Positions 36,720-44,838 of a DNA stretch of 64,000 nucleotides are shown here, piece by piece. Every line of letters begins with the position of its first letter. The first letter of the stretch is position 1. The stretch is taken from positions 24,649-88,648 of the forward strand of contig DATGLG010000055.1 of the NCBI GenBank assembly GCA_035294245.1, read 5' to 3'. The notes beneath the pieces are model-generated. The model saw only the letters and a list, made by a program, of their open reading frames with translations. It was not told where the DNA came from and made no database searches. The stretch is from DATGLG01 sp035294245. GTDB lineage: Bacteria; Pseudomonadota; Alphaproteobacteria; JACZXZ01. The translations under genes and the position numbers were made by a program.

Positions 36720-38069
36720 ATGACGGATACGGATATCGCAGCGCCTCCCGCCGCCCCCTGGCTGCCAGCCGAGAGCCGCCGCTTGGTGTCCGAAGCTGCA
36801 GCACGGCTCCTTCCCGGCAGCGCCGCGGAGGTCGAGGGCCGCCTCTTCCGCTTGGTCGAGGCCCATGAGCGCCACATGGATCTCGAGAGCATCGGCCTCA
36901 ACGCGGGGACCAATGTCATGAACCCGCGCGCGGCGGCGCTCCTGTCGCGCTCCCTCGGCAACCGTCCCTCCCTCGGCTACCCCGGCGACAAATACGAGAT
37001 GGGGATGCAATACGCCGAGCAGATCGAGATCATGACGGATGCGCTGGTGCGCCGGCTCTTCGCAGCACCCTATGCGGAGATCCGCGTCGGCTCGGGGGCG
37101 CTCGCCAATCTCTACGCCTTCATGGCGACCTGCCGGCCGGGCGACCGCATCATGGCCTTTCCCGGCGAGATGGGCGGCCACATCACCCATCACCGCGCGG
37201 GCGCCGCCGGCCTCTACGGCGTCGAGACGTACCCCGTGCCCTATGACGGGGCGCGCATGACGGTGGACCTCGACCGGCTGCGGGAGGAGGCGCTGCGGCT
37301 CAGGCCGAAGCTCATCACCGTCGCCGGCTCGCTCTGCCTCTTTCCCTATCCGGTCGCCGAGATTCGCGCCATCGCCGATGAGATCGGCGCCTATGTCCTC
37401 TACGACGCCGCCCATATGGCCGGCATCATCGCCGGCAAGCGGTTCCAGGCGCCGCTCGCCGAGGGCGCGCATCTCATGACGCTCTCGACCTACAAGGCCT
37501 ATGGCGGCCCGCCCTCGGGCCTGGTGCTGACGACGGAGCAGGAGCTCGCGGCGCGCCTCGACAAGATCGCCTATCCCGGCCTCACCGCGAATTTCGATCT
37601 CGGCAAGACGGCCGCGCTCGCGCTCGCCACGCTCGATCTCCTCGAGCACGGCGAGCCCTATGCCGCGATGTGCATCGCCAATGCGCAGGCCCTCGGCGCC
37701 GCGCTCGCCGGCGAGGGCCTGCCGGTTCAGGGCGTCGAGGGGCGCGGCCATACCGAGAGCCATCATCTCGCCATCCAGGCGGCACCCTTCGGCGGCGGCC
37801 AGCGCGCTGCGAAGCGGCTCGCCGAGGCCAATCTCCTGCTCTGCGGCATCGGCCTGCCATTGCCGCCCGTCGACGGCGATCTCAACGGCATCCGCATCGG
37901 GACCCAGGAGGTGACGCGCTGGGGCATGACTCCCGCCCATATGCCGGCGGTGGCCCGCTTCCTCGCGCGCGTCCTCGTCGAGGGCGAGGACGCGGCACGG
38001 GTGCGGAAGGACGTCGTTGCCTTTCGGCGCGGCTTCCGTGCGCTCCGCTTCATCCGTCGCGGCGATTGA
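36720..38069 (+). CDS. SHMT-like PLP-dependent enzyme
   Basis: A 449-residue fold-type I PLP enzyme of the serine hydroxymethyltransferase family. It keeps YPGDKYEMG (canonical YPGxRYYGG), the cofactor motif YDAAHMAG near 228-235 and a candidate PLP Lys259 in TLSTYKAYGGPPSG. The canonical SHMT active-site run TTTTHKTLRGPRGG is replaced by STYKAYGGPPSG, and the usual threonine/His pair is missing. This suggests a divergent specificity, such as alpha-methylserine or another beta-hydroxy amino acid, rather than the housekeeping GlyA. A GAGGGG ribosome site precedes the ATG. Substrate not assignable. Confidence 0.8.
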   Translation: MTDTDIAAPPAAPWLPAESRRLVSEAAARLLPGSAAEVEGRLFRLVEAHERHMDLESIGLNAGTNVMNPRAAALLSRSLGNRPSLGYPGDKYEMGMQYAEQIEIMTDALVRRLFAAPYAEIRVGSGALANLYAFMATCRPGDRIMAFPGEMGGHITHHRAGAAGLYGVETYPVPYDGARMTVDLDRLREEALRLRPKLITVAGSLCLFPYPVAEIRAIADEIGAYVLYDAAHMAGIIAGKRFQAPLAEGAHLMTLSTYKAYGGPPSGLVLTTEQELAARLDKIAYPGLTANFDLGKTAALALATLDLLEHGEPYAAMCIANAQALGAALAGEGLPVQGVEGRGHTESHHLAIQAAPFGGGQRAAKRLAEANLLLCGIGLPLPPVDGDLNGIRIGTQEVTRWGMTPAHMPAVARFLARVLVEGEDAARVRKDVVAFRRGFRALRFIRRGD

Positions 38070-38202
38070 GCCGCGCTCGCGCCAACATGCGGCTGAGCAT
38101 AACCACCTTCCATCTCGCGCCCCAGCCCGGCGGGTGAGTTGCCCGCTGGGCCGCGCCGGCTTAGCTGCTTGCAAGATCGCAACGCTTCGTGGGGAGGACG
38201 GC

Positions 38203-39513
38203 ATGGGGACGATCGGGCGACAGGCGGCGCTTCTCGCACTCCTTTGCCTGGCGGCGCCCACAGCGCGGGCCGCCGACGATCTCACGGCCGCCGAGGCCAG
38301 CAACATGGAGATCATCGGCCATAGCGATCTCAACGGCATCGGCAAGGGCGGCGAGGGGCTCGCCCTCAAGCAATATCCCGACGGGCGGCGCATCCTCTTC
38401 CTCGCCCATGAATCGGCGCCGATGTGCTTCAGCGTTCTCGACGTGACGCGTCCCGAGCAGCCGGCCGTGATCGCCCAGATACCCGTGGAGGCGAGCCATC
38501 TCCGCTGCAACTCCCTGGGCCTCGCCGGCGACGTGCTGGTCGTCGCCCATCAGACCCAGAAGGTCGGGCAGAAGGATGCCGGGCTCAACATCTATGGTAT
38601 CGCCGATCCCCAGCATCCGGCGCTGCTCTCCCATTTCGATACCTCGGGGCCGCATTCGCGCGGCGTGCATTTCGTGTGGTTCACCGACGGCCATTACGCC
38701 TATCTCTCGACGGGCGCGCGGAACTTCACGCCGCGCAATCCGAAGGACGACCAGTTCCTGATGATCGTCGACGTCTCGGATCCGCGCCATCCGCGCGAGA
38801 CGGGCCGCTGGTGGATGCCGGGGACGCGGAAGGGCGACAAGGCGCCGCCGCCGCCGCGGGTGTCGCCCTTCGACGAGGGTATTCGCATGCACTCCCTCGT
38901 CGTGCCCGCCGATCGTCCCGACCGCGCCTATGCGGGCTGGATCGACGGCGGCTTCGTCATCCTCGACATCGCCGACAAGGCGCATCCGCAATTGGTGGCG
39001 CAGCGCTCCTGGCAATCCATGGGCAACGGCTTCGCCCATACCCTGCTGCCGATCGCAAGCCGCAGGCTCATGATCCAGACCGAGGAGGCGACCCGTGATT
39101 CCTGCGCGGATTGGCCGAAGCGGGACTGGGTCTTCGACATCGCCGACGAGCGGCGGCCGATACCGCTCTCCGTCTTCCCTCCGCCCTACGATCTCGCGGC
39201 GCTGTGCAAGGCCGGCGGGCGCTTCGGCGCCCATAACATCCACATGAACCGGCCCATCGCGACGTCGCGCACATTGACCGAGACGGTGGTCGGCAGCTTC
39301 TTCAACGGCGGCGTGCGCGCCTACTCGATTGCCGATCCTCAGCATCCCATCGAGATCGGCTATGTCATTCCCAAGGCCCCGCCCGGCAACGCCATGGGCA
39401 CGATCCAGATCAACGACGTCTATATCGACGAGAACGGCTTGATCTACGCGAATGACCGCTTCGCCGGCGGCCTCTACGTGATCCGCTACACGGGGTCGGT
39501 GCCGCTGCAATAG
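38203..39513 (+). CDS. Secreted LVIVD-repeat beta-propeller protein
   Basis: A 436-residue exported protein. A signal peptide (residues 1-23, cleaved after ARA) precedes LVIVD-type propeller blades: the recurring pattern V-D/I-x-D-P-x-H/P as in IYGIADPQHPALL, IVDVSDPRHPRE, ILDIADKAHPQL and YSIADPQHPIEI. Proteins of this type are extracellular or periplasmic and of unknown function; some occur in surface-layer or choice-of-anchor proteins. The ATG at 38203 follows GGGGAGGA at 38191-38198. It starts 134 bases after the SHMT-like gene and may be read from the same promoter. Confidence 0.8.
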   Translation: MGTIGRQAALLALLCLAAPTARAADDLTAAEASNMEIIGHSDLNGIGKGGEGLALKQYPDGRRILFLAHESAPMCFSVLDVTRPEQPAVIAQIPVEASHLRCNSLGLAGDVLVVAHQTQKVGQKDAGLNIYGIADPQHPALLSHFDTSGPHSRGVHFVWFTDGHYAYLSTGARNFTPRNPKDDQFLMIVDVSDPRHPRETGRWWMPGTRKGDKAPPPPRVSPFDEGIRMHSLVVPADRPDRAYAGWIDGGFVILDIADKAHPQLVAQRSWQSMGNGFAHTLLPIASRRLMIQTEEATRDSCADWPKRDWVFDIADERRPIPLSVFPPPYDLAALCKAGGRFGAHNIHMNRPIATSRTLTETVVGSFFNGGVRAYSIADPQHPIEIGYVIPKAPPGNAMGTIQINDVYIDENGLIYANDRFAGGLYVIRYTGSVPLQ

Positions 39514-39695
39514 CGCAGAAGCGGATGCGGCACCCGCCTTCCAGCCGCGTTTGACGACCTGGGAGCTCGTCCGGAAGCGAGGGACCAGGGCTTATCTCCG
39601 GGACAAGGCGCCCATATAGTCATAATTAAGGTCGCTCACTGCTTGCGCCGACGCGGTCGCCTCGAGGCCGCGGCATCGGCGCCCGGGAGGGAGCC

Positions 39696-40058
39696 ATGAA
39701 CGAGGGATTTCGCCGCCTCCGCCTTGTCCGCTTCGCCGCTATGGCCGTCTCGCTCGGCCTTGCGGCGATGGCCGCCGCTTATGGCCAGGATGCCGGTCGC
39801 CTGCCACCCGCATCGCCCGAAGCATCCGTGGACCAGCCGCCACCTGCGCCGCAAGCGCCCGGGAATCGCTTCCACCCGATCCAGAACGGCCACCGCGTTC
39901 AGCCGAGCCAGGGCGATCTCGCGAAGCCCGACGTCTCCCAGCACGACGCCGAGATTGTCGATCGGCTCTACCGCGAGCTGATGCAGGAGGAGCATCAGCG
40001 CTATCCGAATCTGCCGCCGGCGACCGCCCCCTCGCGGGGGGCGTCCCCCCGGCCGTGA
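39696..40058 (+). CDS. Small secreted Pro-rich hypothetical protein
   Basis: A 120-residue predicted exported protein with a signal peptide (residues 1-30, hydrophobic core AAMAVSLGLAAMAAA), a proline-rich linker (PPPAPQAPG) and a helical segment ending RELMQEEHQRYPNLPP. A GGGAGGGAG ribosome site precedes the ATG. No family recognised and no clear operon partner. Confidence 0.6.
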   Translation: MNEGFRRLRLVRFAAMAVSLGLAAMAAAYGQDAGRLPPASPEASVDQPPPAPQAPGNRFHPIQNGHRVQPSQGDLAKPDVSQHDAEIVDRLYRELMQEEHQRYPNLPPATAPSRGASPRP

Positions 40059-40319
40059 GCCGCACGCAAAGATCATTATAGATAGCCGGCTATTCTCATC
40101 GCCTCGGTGCGCGGCTCCGCGTCGAAGGATCAGAGCATGGCAATGAGCGCATGGATGCCGTGCAGAAGTTGCCGCGGCAATCACTCAAAGGTCACAGGCA
40201 GCCCACAGAAAGATCACAAGTCACCGGCCACCTCGTTCTCTGGGCGGCGTTATGCTCACAACGCGGGTCCTGCGGTTTGCGGAAACGCAAGCAGGCCTGC
40301 ATCAGATCGGGAGCTGCGC

Positions 40320-40574
40320 ATGAAGAGCACCGATTATGACGTCCGTGTCGCGGCCTTGTGGCTTCTTCATGGCGAGAGCTGGGTCAAGCTCTTGCGCGCC
40401 CATGGCCGCCGTCGTCACGCCGAGAATTTCGAGGCGGCACTGGGCGAGGTCGAGGAAATCCTGGCCAATCACCTCGGCCGCGACACGATGAGCAACGCGC
40501 TGGATTGGGCCAGCGACCAGCTCTGGCTCGGCGCCGAGAGCTGCGCGCCTATGTCGAAGAGCAGCCTCCACTAG
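40320..40574 (+). CDS. Small hypothetical protein
   Basis: An 84-residue soluble protein with no signal peptide. The centre contains WLLHGESWVKLLRAHGRRRHAENF, probably two helices, and the composition is mildly basic. GGGAG lies seven bases before the ATG at 40320; a longer in-frame reading from 40107 is low-complexity and unlikely. No family recognised. Confidence 0.5.
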   Translation: MKSTDYDVRVAALWLLHGESWVKLLRAHGRRRHAENFEAALGEVEEILANHLGRDTMSNALDWASDQLWLGAESCAPMSKSSLH

Positions 40575-40683
40575 GCCCGGTGGGCGACGCCGTGGAAGTC
40601 TTCGAGATGCCTGGCGCCTTCGAGATTTCCTTTGCAAGCAAAGCTTCTCCCGCGCAAGCGGACGCTATGCGGCGAGCCGTCGC

Positions 40684-40718
40684 AAAAACCCCCGCCGGGC
40701 CGTACGGCCCGGCGGGGG
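40684..40718 (-). terminator. Strong rho-independent terminator (minus strand)
   Basis: A perfect GC-rich palindrome (40689-40718, arms CCCCCGCCGGGCCG) is followed on the minus strand by TTTTT at 40688-40684. It lies 89 bases downstream of the minus-strand gene ending at 40807, which it should terminate. On the plus strand no T-run follows. Confidence 0.8.
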
Positions 40719-40806
40719 AGGCGGAAGTCTCTCGTAACCGTCTAACTCGATAATAGGCGGTTCCCGCGGGCTTTGCATCAATCACGTAGGCCGCCGGGAC
40801 GGCGAC

Positions 40807-41127
40807 TCAGGCGACGGCCATGCGCACCGACCATTCGACGGGCTCGAAATGGGCGATGTGGCTGACGAAGTGGGAGCCGTCGGCATCGATGAAGATGTGG
40901 CAGAGGAACTGGTAGCGCACCTCAGCGATGGCGAGAGTGCCGCCATAGGCCTCGTGGGCGCCGCCATCGGCCTCGAGGGAGCGGCTCATCAGCTCCCGGG
41001 TGATCCGCGCATAGCCGGCCACGGCCGGAGGAACCCCGCCGCTCAGACAGCCCTCGCAAAGCACCTGCTCCAGCCCGATGCGCCCGACCGAATAGAGATA
41101 CTCGTCCACGGTGCCGAACCAATCCAT
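40807..41127 (-). CDS. Conserved hypothetical protein
   Basis: A 106-residue soluble protein opening MDWFGTVDEYLYSVGRIGLE and holding two Cys in CEGCLSGG; the C-terminal half has the strand run RYQFLCHIFID followed by HFVSHIAHFEP. No signal peptide or membrane segment. GGGGAGG precedes the ATG at 41127, and an extremely stable terminator follows the gene, so it is a real single-gene unit. No family recognised. Confidence 0.6.
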   Translation of the reverse strand: MDWFGTVDEYLYSVGRIGLEQVLCEGCLSGGVPPAVAGYARITRELMSRSLEADGGAHEAYGGTLAIAEVRYQFLCHIFIDADGSHFVSHIAHFEPVEWSVRMAVA

Positions 41128-41209
41128 CGTCGCCTCCCCAGAAGGGCGAGCAGGGTAGCGGCTTCTTGTGAACAAATCAAGAACAAAATCGGCGGGCGTC
41201 CGCCATCAC

Positions 41210-41536
41210 TCACACATGGGCGCCGCCATCCGGGTGGATGCGAGGGTGGAGCTTCTCCTCCCGGAAGCAGGCCGCATAGCCTTGGGGAAAGCCGCTGCGA
41301 TAATCGGCGTCACTCTGGAAGCGCTGCTCGTCCTTGCGGCCGGCGAGCTGGAGCGGATCGCGGCCGGCATCGGCGAAGCCGCTCCAGCAGCCGTCCACAT
41401 AGCCGGCCTGGAAGCCGGGGCTGCTGCCCGGCGGGGGCAGCTCCGGACTGGATGGCACATTGGCGCAGCCAACCAGCAAGAGGCCGAGCCCTGCGATCGG
41501 AGCCGCCGCGGCGAGCCGCAGCCGAGATATCCTCAT
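41210..41536 (-). CDS. Small lipoprotein
   Basis: A 108-residue lipoprotein. The N-terminus RLRLAAAAPIAGLGLLLVGC ends in a lipobox whose Cys is residue 24, with Ala at +2, favouring the outer membrane. The mature part contains GYVDGCWSGFADAG and a C-terminal HPRIHPDGG. GGGGAAT precedes the ATG at 41536. Function unknown. Confidence 0.65.
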   Translation of the reverse strand: MRISRLRLAAAAPIAGLGLLLVGCANVPSSPELPPPGSSPGFQAGYVDGCWSGFADAGRDPLQLAGRKDEQRFQSDADYRSGFPQGYAACFREEKLHPRIHPDGGAHV

Positions 41537-41639
41537 GGCAATTCCCCGCTTCGTGATGGGATGCGCCGCCATCTTGGCCTGCCCTCGCCCCCCTGAAAAG
41601 GCCTCGCTGCGCCTGTCGCGGAGATGTGAGACGGCGTGA

Positions 41640-41886
41640 GGGGCCGTGACGGAGTCGCGGGGCGGGCTTTCCTTGCCGGGCCCGACATCCTATCTCTTTG
41701 TTATCCCCTGATCTCTCCGGACGCGCCGGGCACCCCGCCCGGGCGTATCCGGCACTCGACCCGTCGAGCGGTTCCAGCCCCTTGTTTCCGCTCGGCGGGT
41801 TCCTTCGGGCCTTCCCGTGGCGCGTGCCGCCTCCAGGGCCGTTCGGGCCTCCGCCGAGCGGCCGCCTCGGCCGGTAATTTTTGCGA
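41640..41886 (+). other. GC-rich multi-hairpin stretch ending in terminator-like element
   Basis: A run of closely spaced GC hairpins (for example GGCCGTTCGGGCC and CGACCCGTCGAGCGG) ends with CGGCCG-CCT-CGGCCG followed by GTAATTTTT at the plus-strand end, a rho-independent terminator shape. Reading frames inside are low-complexity and unconvincing. It may be a structured transcript of unknown type or a decayed repeat. Confidence 0.35.
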
Positions 41887-42164
41887 CAAAAAAGAGACGC
41901 CGGCATAGAGAATAATTCATTAACCAACAGACTTGCGCCGCGATTCTGCGCGTCGCGGCGAACGGCCTGGGAACGTTTCACAGACAAACGACCAAGCTTC
42001 CCTTTTACTTGTCCGGCTATGGTTAATTTTCCTATTGCGCGATTAATAATTAGCCGGACAATCGTTAACTATTAGTTTATTTATTCTTGCGCGGCTTAAT
42101 GAATTGTTTATCCTTTTGCCACCGATCGCATATCGGATAGCCACGAAATCAGGGAGGCCAGGCG
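41887..42164 (+). promoter_or_regulatory. AT-rich sleB promoter region with CtrA-like motifs
   Basis: Within this AT-rich block are TTAACCAA (41920-41927), ATGGTTAA (42019-42026, the exact complement of the CtrA 8-mer TTAACCAT), and two TTAA-N7-TTTA sites (42065-42079 and 42096-42110), each one base from the full CtrA consensus TTAA-N7-TTAA. It is the only such concentration in the window and precedes a cell-wall hydrolase gene, a typical CtrA target. Confidence 0.5.
42009..42061. repeat. 11-base perfect inverted repeat with 31-base loop
   Basis: TTGTCCGGCTA (42009-42019) and TAGCCGGACAA (42051-42061) are exact reverse complements around an AT-rich loop containing CtrA-like motifs. It could form a hairpin in the leader or be a looped operator pair for a dimeric repressor. 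Confidence 0.6.
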
Positions 42165-42857
42165 ATGAGGTGGTACCTCGGAACAGCAGTCGTCGCGCTT
42201 GGCGTATCGCTCTCGATGCCAGCGCATGAGGCCGTCGCGGTTAATCGAGGCTTAATCTCGCCGGCGATTGCGCAGCCGGCAGAGCCGTCGTTCTACGAGC
42301 GGCTGGCGGGGCTCGACCCCCAGGAGGTGCGCTGCCTCGCCCGGAATATCTATTACGAGGCGCGCGGCGAGACGCCCGAGGGCCAGCTCGCCGTCGCCTA
42401 TGTGACCCTGAACCGCCTGCACGATGCGCGCTTCCCCAAGACCATCTGCAAGGTCGTCTATCAGCCGGGCGCCTTCTCCTGGACGGCCGACCGGCAGAAG
42501 CGCGCCGCCAAGCTCGGCGAGGAGACCCCGTGGCGCCTTGCCGTCGTGATCGCCCAGATGGCGATGCTGGGCATGATCGAGGATCCGACCAACGGCGCCG
42601 TCGACTACCACGCCGTCTCCGTCCACCCGTGGTGGATGTCGGAGGATCTATTCGTCAAGCAGATGGGGCACCACAAGTTCTACGCGCGGCCCGAGCCGAG
42701 CGGGATGCAGGCTGCCGCCGCGGCTCCCGCCGCGCATGCTCCTCTCAACCTGATTGCGGCCCATGGGGGGAGCGCCGTCGCGACGGCGCGGCAGCCGAGC
42801 GCCGGCGGCGATCCCGAGCTCGCCATGCTGCCGGCCAGCGCGGAGGCGAATCCCTGA
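42165..42857 (+). CDS. SleB-domain cell-wall hydrolase
   Basis: A 230-residue exported lysozyme-like hydrolase. A signal peptide (residues 1-25) is followed by the Hydrolase_2/SleB core: CLARNIYYEARGE with the catalytic Glu, then AVAYVTLNRL, PKTICKVVYQPGAFSW and AVDYHAVSVHPWW. The tail of about 60 residues is Ala/Pro-rich. SleB-type enzymes cleave muramic bonds in spore-formers; alphaproteobacterial homologues lacking spores probably remodel the division or stalk wall. CtrA-like motifs upstream support cell-cycle control. Confidence 0.88.
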   Translation: MRWYLGTAVVALGVSLSMPAHEAVAVNRGLISPAIAQPAEPSFYERLAGLDPQEVRCLARNIYYEARGETPEGQLAVAYVTLNRLHDARFPKTICKVVYQPGAFSWTADRQKRAAKLGEETPWRLAVVIAQMAMLGMIEDPTNGAVDYHAVSVHPWWMSEDLFVKQMGHHKFYARPEPSGMQAAAAAPAAHAPLNLIAAHGGSAVATARQPSAGGDPELAMLPASAEANP

Positions 42858-42903
42858 GAGCGCGGGAAGGAGATCGCGGGGGCGCGGACCGACGGCGCGG
42901 CGT

Positions 42904-43680
42904 CTACTGCGCGCGAGCGGGGGCGATCCAGCCCTGGGAGACGAAGAAGGTGGCGAGGTTCTTGGCGATCTGTTGCGCCATGCGCGCCGCCACCGCCTCG
43001 ACGTCGCTGCCATAGGTTTCCGAGGCGGTATTGACCACGCCCCCCACCGCCGCCGAGGTGGCGAGCCGGTCGGCGGCAGCCCCGGCTCCCATGGTCTCGG
43101 CCATGCCGGGCTTGCGGCTGCTCTCCGCCTCCGCCGTGTAGCTCTGCACGAGGCGGGCGGGGCCGCCAGGGGCGGCATAAAGGACCTGCGTCTCGGCCTC
43201 GACCTCGCTGGCTCCGGCGCCCAGGCCGATCATGACGCGCCGGGTGCGGTTGCCCTCGTCGATCGAGAGGATATCCCCCTGGATAAGGAGGCGGCTCACC
43301 TCGGCGGACCCCGCCGCGCCGCCGGCCCGCTCCGCCGGCAGGCCGAGCTTCTCGATCTCGGCCACCAGCTTCTGCGCCACCGCCTCGGCCACCTTCGCTC
43401 CGGCGGCGCGCTGCTGGTCCGCCTGCGGTGTCCCCTGAAAGGCCCGCAGCAGCCGCGCGCCGACGCCGCGGTCGAGGGTCACCTGGTCCGGCGCGACGGC
43501 GAAATCATAGACGAGGACCCGGTCGGGGCGGGGAAGCTGCGGTCCGGCATAGGCCTGGGTCGTCGCGACGTGGCTGGGAGCGCAGCCGGCAAGGGCTGCG
43601 GCGGCGCTCAAGGCGAGGAGAGCCGCGGCTCGCCGCCGCCAAAGCCCCCGGCTTTCGCCACCCGGCCGCTCCCGTCCCAT
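42904..43680 (-). CDS. DUF4410 lipoprotein
   Basis: A 258-residue lipoprotein: basic N-terminus, hydrophobic core and a lipobox ALAGC ending at about residue 33. The mature part shows the DUF4410 pattern: VLVYDFAVAPDQV, then LLIQGDILSIDEGNRTRRVMIGLGAGASEVEAETQV. It is preceded by GGGAGG and converges with sleB (46 bases between stop codons). The family is periplasmic, of unknown function. Confidence 0.8.
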   Translation of the reverse strand: MGRERPGGESRGLWRRRAAALLALSAAAALAGCAPSHVATTQAYAGPQLPRPDRVLVYDFAVAPDQVTLDRGVGARLLRAFQGTPQADQQRAAGAKVAEAVAQKLVAEIEKLGLPAERAGGAAGSAEVSRLLIQGDILSIDEGNRTRRVMIGLGAGASEVEAETQVLYAAPGGPARLVQSYTAEAESSRKPGMAETMGAGAAADRLATSAAVGGVVNTASETYGSDVEAVAARMAQQIAKNLATFFVSQGWIAPARAQ

Positions 43681-43828
43681 CCGCCGCCTCCCGGAGTGCT
43701 CGGCGCAGTGTAGTCTCTCTTGCTTCCAGCGGCAAAGGCGCGATCACGGCTTTGTCACCGCCGGGGGAGGAATTTGCGCCGGAAATTGCCGTCCATTCGG
43801 ATGTTTCCCCTGGTAGTGCTGACTCCTC

Positions 43829-43857
43829 GCCCCGCCCTCGCGGCGGGGCTTTTTTTA
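43829..43857 (+). terminator. Rho-independent terminator upstream of ompH
   Basis: GCCCCGCC-CTCGC-GGCGGGGC is followed by a run of eight T on the plus strand. It lies 44 bases before the ompH ATG with no annotated plus-strand gene just upstream, so it either attenuates an ompH leader or ends a small RNA. Confidence 0.85.
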
Positions 43858-43900
43858 TTCCACGCCTCGTGCGCATATAGCGGCGGAGGGATTATCGCCG

Positions 43901-44512
43901 ATGGCCACGAACCGCAAGATTCCCATGCTCGCCCTCGCCGCCGGGCTCGTCGCGTTGAGCCTGCTCTCCGGGCGCGTCCAGGCCCAAGGGACGGCCGGGG
44001 CTCCCGCGGGCGCGCCCGCCGCTGCGCCGATGGGATCCTTCGACGCCGCGAATATCGGCGTTGTCGACGTGCCTTACCTGGTCCAGAACTCGGCGGCCGG
44101 GAAAGCCGCGCGAACCCAGATCGAGAAGCTCCGCGCCGAATATGCGAAATCCCTCAAGAGCGAGGAGAGCCGCATGCGCAAGCTCAATCAGGATATCGTC
44201 GAGCAGCGCGCCACGCTCTCGGACCAGGCCTATGAGAAGCGCGTCGAGGACTTCCGCCAGAAGTTCGCCGCCTATCGCCGCGACGCGCAGACGCGCCAGC
44301 TCAAGCTCGAGGAGGCGTCGCAAGGCGCCGCACGAAAGATCGAGGCGGCAGTCGTGCAGATCGTGGGCGACGTCGCCAAGCAGCGCAAGCTCGAGATGGT
44401 GCTGAGCCGGCAGGCGCTCATCGGCGGCCCCGAGGTCGCCGACATCACCCAGGACGTGCTGGCGCGGCTCAATCAGCGCCTGCCCTCGGTCAAGGTCGAG
44501 GTGCCGAAATAA
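43901..44512 (+). CDS. OmpH/Skp family periplasmic chaperone
   Basis: A 203-residue exported protein of the Skp/OmpH family, which shields unfolded outer-membrane proteins. A signal peptide (residues 1-28, cleaved after VQA) and an Ala/Gly/Pro-rich linker precede the core IGVVDVPYLVQNSAAGKAAR, the long alpha-helical tentacles (Arg/Lys/Glu-rich, coiled-coil pattern) and the returning strand LEMVLSRQALIGG. The usual bam/lpx neighbours are absent, so this may be a second copy or a scattered locus. Confidence 0.85.
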   Translation: MATNRKIPMLALAAGLVALSLLSGRVQAQGTAGAPAGAPAAAPMGSFDAANIGVVDVPYLVQNSAAGKAARTQIEKLRAEYAKSLKSEESRMRKLNQDIVEQRATLSDQAYEKRVEDFRQKFAAYRRDAQTRQLKLEEASQGAARKIEAAVVQIVGDVAKQRKLEMVLSRQALIGGPEVADITQDVLARLNQRLPSVKVEVPK

Positions 44513-44539
44513 TCGCGCGCCCGGTCGCGATCCTCGCGA

Positions 44540-44764
44540 TCACGAGGGCTTCAGCGGCTCGAAATAGCGGCGGTTGAAGAGCGCGCGCTCGGAGACGACG
44601 ATGGTGCTCGAGGGATCGGCGCGATCGCGCAGGCGAAAATGGCGGATGCCGTCGATCTCGGCGATCAGCCGCTCCACCTCCCACACCGGTTTCGGCCGGC
44701 CGGTTTTTCTGTAGCAGTCGCCCGGCGACACGTATCGCCCGCGACCCCAACTCTCGTGACGCAA
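44540..44764 (-). CDS. Small hypothetical protein (TTG start)
   Basis: A 74-residue soluble, basic protein beginning RHESWGRGRYVSPGDCYRKT and ending SERALFNRRYFEPL. A strong GGGGAGGT lies five bases before a TTG at 44764, which decides the start. No family recognised; no membrane segment. Convergent with ompH, 27 bases between stop codons. Confidence 0.6.
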   Translation of the reverse strand: MRHESWGRGRYVSPGDCYRKTGRPKPVWEVERLIAEIDGIRHFRLRDRADPSSTIVVSERALFNRRYFEPLKPS

Positions 44765-44838
44765 GAGACCTCCCCGCAGGAATAGAGAAGACGCTCCTTG
44801 TCACGTAGTGTGGATGAGGGTGCGGTCAATTCATTCAA

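Noticed and set aside
38093..38165. Terminator between the SHMT-like gene and the LVIVD gene
   Set aside because: A GCGGG/CCCGC hairpin exists but no T-run follows, so it could equally be a weak pause site.
41310..41987. A 225-residue minus-strand frame overlapping the lipoprotein and the spacer before sleB
   Set aside because: Low-complexity Arg/Gly/Pro composition, no ribosome site, and it runs through a hairpin-rich region; the lipoprotein frame has a proper lipobox and start.
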